DNA from: Zygnema cylindricum
Taxonomy: Eukaryota > Streptophyta > Zygnematophyceae > Zygnematales > Zygnemataceae
Length of the DNA: 64,000 bases
Assembly (NCBI GenBank): GCA_037447655.1
Contig: JBBHKE010003153.1
Coordinates: forward strand, 1 to 64,000
Direction of reading: 5' to 3'
Part shown: positions 32,299 through 40,138 of the stretch, piece by piece
Numbering within the stretch: the first letter of the stretch is position 1
Layout of the letters: each line of letters starts with the position of its first letter
Notes under the pieces: model-generated
Database searches by the model: none
The model's input: the letters and a program-made list of their open reading frames with translations, nothing else
Told to the model about the DNA's origin: nothing
Made by a program: the position numbers and the translations under genes

Positions 32299-33342
32299 TG
32301 TTGAAATAAGTAGTTTTTGTATTTTCTAGGTCTAAATTAATTAGCGGAAAACTTATGAAAAAAATGTAGGCAGCCTGCCTCCATCTCTTCTCTCATACCC
32401 CCATACTTATTGTAGTCACTGAAGGAGAGAGAGAGCGATGGAGCCATGGCTGCCTCAGCTCCATAGGAAGGACTAAAGAGTGACTTAAGTCACTCTCAAC
32501 AAAAGGTTGAGTCCGGTAGGACTCGAACCCCCGACCGACAGAGCGCGGCGTAGGCGTTAGCTCTAACCAATCTATCGTAGAAGTCCGTTAGAAGATATAG
32601 GGTTTCATTAATATTTAAACTATCATGTTATACAAAAATCATGTAACTGAAACTCTTTACGGCACCCATAGATACAGTTTTACGAAATACGAAGTACTGT
32701 CTTAAATTGAAACTGATATTGCGCATTTTGTTTCGACTGCAAAACAAATATTCCGCAAGTATTTATTTTGGTTGAGATTCCATTTCTCGTCAAAATTAAC
32801 AGCGCACATCTTCGCTAAAATCTCGGAATGGTCACTTTGGCATTTAGTGACGTAGCATGACCTGGCGCCACAAGGAGAGATGACATTCGGTCGCGGGAAT
32901 TCCAAGGAACGTATGGACGAGTGGAAAATAGACACGCGTCCGCCTAATGGCCTTGTCGTACAGAGGCTGTACGGAAAGTACATCAGCAGTAGTACTTTCT
33001 GGTACTGTATAGTGTTCTGATTGGTTCGTACATGCAGTAGATAGGGGTTGTGAGAGAGAACTAGGAAAAAATAGGACTTAGGAAAAATCAGGTAGATAGT
33101 CCTCTCTCTCTTTGAGAGTTTGTATTAATTGGCATCTTTGCCACCCTATAACTTATTGGCTGGTTGGCTGTTTTCAGTGATTCTTTTTGCTACGGACTCA
33201 GGGGAGTCCAGGTTGCACGAGGTGCAATCAAATTGTCAGTTTGCCTTTTTGGGGAGCAGTGGTTGTGGCTTGAAGTGGGTTAGTTAAATACTATCTAGAG
33301 GCTTCCTAAATTTTGTAGTCCAATGGAGGACACAGAATTGTA
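32299..33342 (+). repeat. Solo LTR G inside element D's 3' LTR
   Basis: 1044 bp, TGTTGAAATAAG to GAATTGTA (terminal CA mutated to TA), with TSD GTTGG at 32294-32298 and 33343-33347. No internal region, so it is a recombined solo LTR. It has GGAGCCATGGCTGCC, the best tRNA-like module, GTAC sites, a GGACTC-AGGG-GAGTCC hairpin and an ATGGAGG start near its end. Confidence 0.92.
32500..32590 (-). other. tRNA-like module in solo LTR G (best preserved)
   Basis: Minus strand: D-arm TTGGTTAGAGC, perfect box B GGTTCGAGTCC (32517-32527), then GGACTCAACC and TTTT within 15 bases. It closely resembles a class I tRNA from D-arm to T-arm, but the two acceptor-stem halves do not pair. Confidence 0.65.
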
Positions 33343-33347
33343 GTTGG

Positions 33348-33643
33348 TTGTCGTGAGTAGGCAGACCAAGACTTAGTGATATTTAGGTACCTCTCTCTAA
33401 GAGAGCTTGTAACTATAAAGGTCATCTTTGACCAGCCATAACTTACTGCTTAGGGGAGCAAATTCAATGATTCTTTTTGCGTTTGACCCAAGGGAGTCTT
33501 ATCTTTACACAGGTGAGGGTGGTCAAAATATTTGTGTGCGTGGGCGACACTTATTTAGTGGGAAAGTGGAAGGGGCAAATATTATCTTAGAGGTTTTACA
33601 TAGGTTGATCATTCGGTGTGTCAATGAAGACCACAAAATTTTA
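33348..33643 (+). repeat. Element D 3' LTR, second part
   Basis: Resumes right after G's second GTTGG with TTGTCGTGAGTAGG, through the leader hairpins to AATTTTA at 33643, then TSD TAACG. Terminal CA has become TA. Confidence 0.9.
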
Positions 33644-33746
33644 TAACGACATTTTTTTAGGGGCCGGTATGGCTGTTAGTTTGTTTTGGGGACTATTGGC
33701 AACTTTAGATTGTCTCAGCCATACTTTGTTCTCTATTGCGATGCAC

Positions 33747-34500
33747 GGCAACGCTACATTGTCTTAGCGGTACGGCTCTCCGTACCGCGACCCACGACAA
33801 CACTACAATGCGAATCGTTATTAGTGTCAGAGTCACGAATTTGGGTTCTTAAAATTTCCTCAAATAGGATTACATGATTTTAATTTTTCCTTGACGTTAA
33901 TTAAGGTACCGTACAAAATAGGGTAAAGAACGAATATACAATAAGATCTAAATAGTTTGGTGTATTGTCGATGTCCGACCGTACATAAATATACCTTTCT
34001 AAATGAAAATTTTACAAAAAATGAATTATGTTAATTGCTCACGTATAGGAATGTGCACTAAAAAAATGGGTTTAAAACGGGATTATTTTGACACCTAAAT
34101 TAATGTGACCTGTAGCGATATTTAACTTTCACAACGGCGTACAATATCAAATATTTTGTATTGATACATATATTAATGTATATAATCGTACGACGAATAT
34201 TCTATTTTTGCTGTTCCCAAATTTCCATTAAGCCGAAATTAGAATTCACCTTAAAAAAAAAACATCAAATTCTTAATTAACATCAATTACGTTAAATTTT
34301 CTTTAACATTATTTAAACTTTGATACTAATAACGATTCCCGGTGTACATTGTGTCAGTCGTATCGCAGTCTGTACCGCGACCCACGACAACGCTACATTG
34401 TGTCAGCCGTACGGTTGTCTGTATCGTGACACAGGCAACGCTACACCATGCATCGTTATTAGTGTCAACTACTCTAATTTGGGTTCTTAAAATCTTGATT
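33747..34500. repeat. Duplicated block in unit X
   Basis: About 33780-33880 and 34370-34500 share CGCGACCCACGACAACGCTACA, the CGTTATTAGTGTCA word and TTTGGGTTCTTAAAAT, in the same order. The copies are diverged. Confidence 0.6.
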
Positions 34501-34654
34501 TTTTTCCAAAAATACTATACATGATTTTCGAAATTAAATAAGCAACGTTATTTAAAAAAGTGCACCATAATCTGCCACGTTTCTCGCACTTAATTAGAAT
34601 CAATAACACTAAATATATTTTCACACTATTTAAAGCTTGACACCAATAACGATG

Positions 34655-34990
34655 TGCGATGTAGCCGTACGGCGGTCTGTACACCGACGATTGGCAGCGT
34701 AATATTACGCCAACCGTATGGCTGTCTATATACTGACTGTTGTCAGCGTATCATTACACCAGCCATACGGCATTTTGTACACCGACAGTTGGCAACGTAA
34801 CAATACGCCAACCGTACGACTGTCTGTACACCGACGGTTGGCAGCGTAACATTATGCCAACCGTACGATTGTCTGTACACTGACAGTTGGCAGCGTAACA
34901 TTACCCCAACCGTACGGCTGTTTGAACACCGACACTTGGCAGCGAATTATTACGCCATCCGTACGGTGATCTATACTGCGACGTGTGGCA
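34655..34990. repeat. 49-bp tandem array with hairpin potential
   Basis: Six to seven units; GCCAACC-type starts at 34709, 34759, 34807, 34856, 34905 and 34954 give a 48-50 bp period. Each unit has CCGTACGG (or a variant), TCTGTACACCGAC and ends in GTTGGCAGCG, so GCCAAC and GTTGGC can pair across the unit. It stands about 70 bp from a TATA-like box. Confidence 0.85.
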
Positions 34991-35060
34991 CTTTTACATT
35001 GTGCCCGCAGTACAGTCGTTTGTATTGCGTGTGACAGAAAAAATCCTTGACAGACACACC

Positions 35061-35070
35061 GCCTATATAA
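35061..35070 (+). promoter_or_regulatory. TATA-like box beside the tandem array
   Basis: CCTATATAAGG follows the 49-bp array and faces toward LTR A. The pair looks like an upstream-repeat plus core-promoter arrangement. No transcript evidence. Confidence 0.35.
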
Positions 35071-35114
35071 GGATTTCCGGAGGGGCGAACACCGTTCTCT
35101 TATTTATATTCTGA

Positions 35115-35447
35115 TATCAAACCCTTCATTATATATCATTAGTCTTAGACTTAACGGTTAAGACTACCGGCTACCAACTGTCTAACATTCCGCAAGTACC
35201 AGGATCAAATCCTCGTTCTGACAACTATCCTTTTAGTAAATAAACTTATCGGTAAATAAACTAATCTATTTCCTATAAATATCTAGATAGCCTAGGTAGC
35301 CATGGCTCTAGCTTCCATTCTAACTTGCGAGTGACTGTGACAAGTGTGGGAGTTAGAGAGAGAAGTTAGAGATAGACTGCCACGGCTTCTTTCTGTATTT
35401 TAATTTAGACCTAGAAAATACTTAAAAAAGAACCATCAATTTCCACA
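35115..35447 (-). repeat. Element A 5' LTR, second part
   Basis: Continues the LTR interrupted at 19486: TATCAAACC through the tRNA-like module, AGCCATGGCT (35298-35307) and CAATTTCCACA, then TSD AAAGA (35448-35452). Confidence 0.92.
35140..35234 (+). other. tRNA-like module, antisense to LTR A (right)
   Basis: TTAACGGTTAAGAC is the D-arm part, box B GGATCAAATCC (35202-35212) is better than in the left copy, and TTTT lies at about 35230-35233. Confidence 0.55.
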
Positions 35448-35452
35448 AAAGA

Positions 35453-35662
35453 GACGTCTCATCATGCATCATATCCGTAATACTCTCACTACAAACAAAC
35501 CATGTGCCTACAAACGAAGTGGAAGCGAGTCTATCAAAACCTATTGTAATGTTTTTCTTCACACTCTTTAGGCCTTTTTTGCATGAAAGCGATCTCAGTA
35601 AATGTACAGAGATGTCTAATTGAAGGTTTTATTGGCAAGGCTTTCCATTTTGTCGAGCCTGT
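35453..35662. other. Unassigned DNA between A and M
   Basis: About 210 bp with no recognised gene or repeat. The last bases CCTGT (35658-35662) may be the target copy of element M, but its partner was not found. Confidence 0.4.
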
Positions 35663-36655
35663 TGTAATACAATTTGCCACCTCTTAGAAAATCCCATTAC
35701 TACAAACAATTTCATCCACATATTCCACAAATTGGAAAATACACATCCACATTGGACAACACTCACATAAGGATAAAGTTTAAATTAGAAGAAGCTTTTG
35801 TTCACATAACATTAGCTTGGTCTCTTACCCTCGTGGTTCAACCCTTCTTTTAAAGTGTTGTACAATACTCTCCACTCTTAAATAATTATATCTCTTAACT
35901 ACTAAAACACTATTTAGTAATAGATTTTCGTGCAAAAATGCCATTGTTCCAATTTGGTTTTAATTACTTAGGACAAAGATCAATCAAAATTTCCACAAAC
36001 ATTTCCAAAGGAAATGATGTTTACTCTTCTCTTAGACTTCACTTTTTATCCATCATCGCCCTGGACAAGCTAAGCAAGAGTTAACGCTTTGTTTGAACAA
36101 ACTTTTACTTGGGCCAATCATTGATCAACTAGGACTTAGACTGATCAATGCAAAAACGTGCGAAATTTCTTACTAACTACGTAGCATTTTACTAACCAAT
36201 CAAACGATATGTTTCACTACGTAACATTTACGTGAAAAAGTGCGAGGCTAAAAAAACGTGACTTTCCACGATCGTGAGTCACAAATTTTGCACGCACACT
36301 ACCTACGAAATTCTATTAAGTGAAAGTGATGTTTTGTACTAAAAATTGTACAAAACGAACAATCGTGCATACTAAACGAACCATCGTGCATATTAAACGA
36401 TCACATGTTTCATTAGAACTTTATGATAAGTACAGGCATAATTTTTGTACTTATTTGACCCTTAACCCGTTTCAATGATAACCACTTATTAGTTTGACCA
36501 CGCGCTATCACCTATATACACCATTTGTTATAACTTTTGAAATACACCTCCAAAACGTGCGACTCTTTCGCGAACGTCAACCAAATTCATTACTATATAT
36601 TCATGACATTCAAACACTCCTTTATGGACAAGTTTGATCCACTATTATTAATACA
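35663..36655 (-). repeat. Element M 3' LTR
   Basis: About 993 bp; minus strand TGTATTAATAATAG, preceded by the purine tract AAAGAGGGGATGA, ending TATTACA. A partial inverted copy at 62656-63017 confirms the inner end. CGTGCGA words recur (near 36157 and 36556; a variant at 36241) and four GTAC sites lie at 36337-36448. Confidence 0.75.
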
Positions 36656-37639
36656 TCATCCCCTCTTTATTTTTAACTGACCTAAGTTAAAACACCTTTC
36701 ATTCTTAAGACCGGACTTCTATATTATTATCTCTCCAAACCTTTCTAAAAACTTAGAATCTTTATCTTCTAAAGTCAACTCATCCTTTGGCCTTCCTAAA
36801 TAATGCACTTGCTAGAATATAGTATTGCCGACCTTGAACCGTTGACCAACCCAATATATTACCCATCTGTGGACCTCAGGTTCTATAATTATTGAGGGAT
36901 CCAATTCCAATTATCCTTCAGTTGGTTGAAGATTTGCTGGTTTCAACTAGCTGATGTGTATCACTAGATAAATTTTTGTTGAAGGTGAAAAGTCCAATTT
37001 GGCAACAACTGATAACATCCTCTTGGTTACACTAAAATGGACAAATGTACCTAAGAGCAAATTTCGCCATAGGATACGATTGTCCCTCAATCTTGCTTTT
37101 GTAAAGAGTTCACGAAAGAAAAACCTTTGCACCTGTGCTTACCACCTAATCACCCTGTTTGCGGTTTGCATTTAATTCTTACCTCCTTTGTGCCTCCACT
37201 AATGCATCCCGGATTCTTTTCCAAACTGTTTGAATGTATTCCCAAAACTCTGTTCCAGAACCTCTATTCTCTTTAGTGAGCTTGTTATTAAGTCTAATGC
37301 TTCTTAGGGTTGGTATCCGTATGCAACTACAAAAGGTGAGAATCTTGAACTGGCAATGTTTACATGAATTGTATGCAAATGCCATTAATGGCAGTTTAGA
37401 TTCTTATGTGTTCTCAACTCCACTGGAAACAATCATAAGAGTTTCCTCAAGCATTTCCTCTAGTGTACGGTTCATCTTTTTTGTCTGTCGATCTATCTAA
37501 GGATGATGAGAGGTACTTATTTTTAGTTTAGTGATTAAAATTTGTTGCAATTCTTTCCAAAATGCAGAAGTAAATTTAGAATCTCTATCACTGACTGTAG
37601 ACACAGGGACTCCATGATGACTGACCACGTTGTTAAAAT
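36656..37639 (-). pseudogene. Element M integrase, C-terminal part
   Basis: Minus strand from 37639: VSTVSDRDSKFTSAFWKEL, STSHHP-IDRQTKKMNRTLEEML (one stop in place of the Q), PLMAFAYNSCKHCQF, LVEAQRRQELNANRKQGD-like and GAKVFLS, the chain being split by stops. These are the core D-35-E segment and the C-terminal part of gypsy integrase. Below about 36790 little is recognisable up to the LTR. Confidence 0.8.
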
Positions 37640-37781
37640 ATAACTGTTGAAAAAGAGGTAATTAATAGTTCCCTTCCCTATTTTATTTTTGTTTTAAAGA
37701 AAGAGAGTGAGGATCAAAGGCGCGCCATGGCTGTCGCCATATGTAGAAAGTGGCAGTTTTTGAAGTGAAGGGTATTTTGCT

Positions 37782-37865
37782 AAAATGATGCCTAAGTCTA
37801 GATTTAAACATACGACCTCTAGATTCTCTATAGCCTAACGCCTTAACCATTAAGGCGTTACGAAA
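37782..37865 (-). other. tRNA-like module in LTR F (5' copy)
   Basis: Minus strand: AACGCCTTAA-TGG-TTAAGGCGTT, a weakened box B GTTTAAATCT and TTTT near 37782-37785. Antisense to F. Confidence 0.5.
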
Positions 37866-38153
37866 CGATACACGTGACAGGTTTCATAAATATATATAAA
37901 CATTAGCGCAGCAGCTAATTAACAGCATACTAACCAAAAGGAGCAATTCTTCCATGTACGCGAATCTGAACCGTGTAAAATATGTTTTGATCAGACGGCC
38001 GACATTATAGCCGCCACGCGAAGTGAGATTTAAACGGCATACTGAGATAGCGTCACGCTGTGCCACGTGGCGCCACATTTATTTGATACTGGAGAAGATG
38101 GGAGGAGGAACTATGGCTTCTGATTAGACAAGTGTCACCTTGTAGACCTTGTC

Positions 38154-38210
38154 GTACAATGGTCGTACAATAAGTACATTGCCCATTGTACCTTCTTGAA
38201 CTATATAGTG
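38154..38210 (+). promoter_or_regulatory. GTAC cluster and TATA box of LTR F
   Basis: GTAC at 38154, 38164, 38174 and 38188, then CTATATAG at 38201-38208 and CTAGGGTTTAG at about 38222. Start of transcription is expected near 38230. Confidence 0.6.
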
Positions 38211-38285
38211 TTCTTATTGGACTAGGGTTTAGTAGTAGGTAGTCGTGAGTAGGCAGACTAAGACTTAGTAGTATTTAGGTACCTT

Positions 38286-38410
38286 CTCTCTAAGAGAGCT
38301 TGTAACTATAAAGGTCATCTTTGACCAGCCATAACTTACTGCTCGGGTGAGCAAATTCAGTGATTCTTTTTGCGTTTGACTCAGGGGAGTCTTGTCCTCA
38401 CAAGGGTGAG
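38286..38410 (+). ncRNA. Leader hairpin series of LTR F
   Basis: Five short stem-loops in order: CTCTC-TAA-GAGAG (38287-38299), GGTCA-TCTT-TGACC (38313-38326), TGCTC-GGGT-GAGCA (38340-38353), GACTC-AGGG-GAGTC (38378-38391) and CTCAC-AAGG-GTGAG (38397-38410). TTCTTTTTGC lies between the third and fourth. Other LTR families keep the same positions with compensatory base changes. Role unknown; packaging, dimerisation or translation control are possible. Confidence 0.65.
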
Positions 38411-38516
38411 AGTGGTTAGAATATTTGTGTGCCTGGGCGGCGCTTATTCAGCGGGAAAGTAGAAGGGGCAAATATTATCCTAGAGGCTTTACATAGGCTG
38501 CTCATTCTGTGGGTCA

Positions 38517-40138
38517 ATGGAGACCACAAAATTTCAGGTTATGGGCCCACCCTCTAGGGTGCCCATATTTGATGGATCAGAATTTCTTTATTTAGAAATG
38601 ATGATGGAGGGAGAACGATTTGAGAAGCATTTATGGGGCATAGTGTCTGGACAAATTCGATGCCCACCTCTACCTGGGTTTGGAGGGACACATTTTTCTG
38701 GCACCTCCGCCTCTACAGTTGGTAGAACAGTTGCCACCATCACCGAGGATGAAGATGAGGAAGGAGAGGATATTGTCATGGAAGGAGAAAAGGGAGCAGT
38801 TACAACTCAAGTGACACCATTGCCGAAGGCGATATCGGCAGCAGCACCACCAAAAACAGCGACAAGGGTTCACACCAAAAGATCAGAGTATGAAAAGTGG
38901 AACTACAAAGACAAGGTTGCTAAGCTCTTAATTCTTAAAAGTGTAGCAAAGGGCATTGCATTCCCCTTATGCATGTCAAATCTTCATCTCAGATTTGGAT
39001 ATCACTAGTTAACAAATATAAGAGTGGATCATTGCAGCAACAACAGTTGGCCGAAAATAAGATTGCAGCTTATACTTATAAAGGAGGAAGTATGAATAAT
39101 TATTGCAATGATTTAGGAGCATTATTTGGAGAGTTAGAGAGTGCAGGTAACTCATGGTCCGAGAGACAAAGAGTGAACACATTAATGATGAAACTACTTG
39201 AAGAGTATGAGAATATCATTAACCGATTGCAGGACATGGGAGATAGCAATTGGAATTGGGATGACACAGTGGGAATGATTTTAGTGAAAGAAAGCACCAT
39301 AGAGCTTAGGAGAGGGAGTCCAAGTGTTCAAGCATTGTCTGCAGGAGCTGATTGGCGGAAGCGTGATGAGGAGAGAGGGAAAGATCAATATCAAAACTTT
39401 GGTGGAAGAGGAGAAGGAGGTGGCAGATTTGATAGACAGGGGAGAGGAACTTCTTGAGGAGGATTATGTCACTTCTGCAAGAAACCGGGACACTATATCG
39501 CAGATTGTGTCAAACTTTCAGATCTTTGACTGAAAGATGGTCAAGGAACCTCAAAGGATGGAGGAAAGAAAAAGGCTTTCCTGACTCAAGTTCATGATGA
39601 TGAAGTGGAAGGAAAAACTGAAAAAGAAGAGGAGCTTGAGGAGCTTATTCTTAATCAGAAAAACACTGAAAAACATGTCGACATTCCACGGAGACAAAAG
39701 TGTGCTTTCGGAGGTAAGAGGGATCCACCTGAGGATGGGTGGATCATAGACTCAGGGGCTTCAATGCATATGTGCAAAGATAAGCGGTGGTTCACTAAAC
39801 CGAGAAAGATCCCAACAGTTGAGATAAAGTACGGAGATGGTAGAGTAGAAACCAGAAGTCTTGTTGGAACTGTTGACTTAAAGGTTCTAGTTGATGGAAA
39901 GGCCTCAATTGTAACACTCTCAGACGTTCTTTACATTCCACAACTTAGCAAGACCTTAGTCTCAACAGCTGTCCTAGATGAAAAGGAGTTTGAAACAGGA
40001 ACTAGGAAAGGAATCTTCACAGCAAGCTTTGATAATGAGGTTAATTTCATAGCTGAGAAGGGCAGTCAAGGAATGTTCAGAATTGTTCTTTGCAATGAAA
40101 AGAGTGTTCTCTACTCGTGTGCAAGTGAGATGATGCTT
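38517..40138 (+). pseudogene. Element F Gag, nucleocapsid and protease
   Basis: ATG 38517 in the LTR; METTKFQVMGPPSRVPIFDG reads through the PBS (38537-38551). Gag N-terminus and KWNYKDKVAKLLILKSV run to 39008; a frameshift near 38970 moves the core to 38969-39457 (SSQIWISLVNKYKSG, QQQQLAENKIAAYTYKGG, NIINRLQDMGDSNWNWDD), followed by an RG-rich stretch and stop at 39457, the knuckle CHFCKKPGHYIADC, and protease WIIDSGASMHMC (39605-40138, ending at a TAG). Confidence 0.86.

Larger units (their letters stand above)
20334..33643 (+). mobile_element. Element D, Ty1/copia retrotransposon nested in X
   Basis: TSD TAACG at 20329-20333 and 33644-33648. 5' LTR 20334-21220, internal 21221-25162 and 31366-31708, 3' LTR 31709-32298 plus 33348-33643. 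It is interrupted by element E in RNase H and by solo LTR G in the 3' LTR. LTR and proteins are close to E and F: the three are one family. Many stops, so non-autonomous. Confidence 0.92.
19487..35114 (-). mobile_element. Unit X, insertion without target duplication (Helitron-like?)
   Basis: It interrupts LTR A exactly between an A (19486) and a T (35115), with no duplicated bases. On the minus strand it begins TCAGAATATA and ends in a short hairpin (GGC-TTATTTT-GCC) and CTTG. A/T insertion, 5' TC, a hairpin near the 3' end and no TSD fit a non-autonomous Helitron, but the 3' end is not the usual CTRR and no Rep/helicase is present. Without nested element D it is about 2.3 kb: 19487-20333 and 33649-35114. 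A deletion-type junction remains possible. Confidence 0.35.
33649..35114. other. Right arm of unit X, non-coding with tandem repeats
   Basis: No gene seen. Contains duplicated CGTACGG-rich blocks, a 49-bp tandem array (34655-34990) and a TATA-like box near the end. Confidence 0.5.
205..35447 (-). mobile_element. Element A, Ty1/copia retrotransposon (host of nested insertions)
   Basis: Both LTRs begin TG and end CA on the plus strand, and AAAGA flanks the whole unit at 200-204 and 35448-35452. After subtracting the nested elements B (5442-18553) and X (19487-35114) it is a copia element of ordinary size: left (3') LTR, RNase H, RT, integrase, protease, Gag and right (5') LTR on the minus strand. 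All coding parts are broken, so it is an old non-autonomous copy. The rejoining of the right LTR across 15.6 kb at 19486/35115 matches the intact left LTR exactly, which supports the reconstruction. Confidence 0.9.
37645..38536 (+). repeat. Element F 5' LTR
   Basis: 892 bp, TGTTGAAAAAGAGG to AAAATTTCA. Contains GCGCCATGGC (37722-37731), tRNA-like unit, G-box near 38062, GTAC cluster, TATA box and leader hairpins. The about 300-base leader has no ATG before 38517. Confidence 0.93.

Noticed and set aside
32500-32590. A working tRNA gene in solo LTR G
   Set aside because: D-arm and T-arm look good, but the acceptor-stem halves do not pair and the anticodon arm is not canonical. It is part of a repeated LTR module.
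34655-34990. CRISPR array
   Set aside because: The 49-bp units are contiguous degenerate tandem repeats without unique spacers, in eukaryotic DNA.
35453-35662. Host gene fragment between A and M
   Set aside because: No open frame of note, splice pattern or domain is visible in 210 bp.
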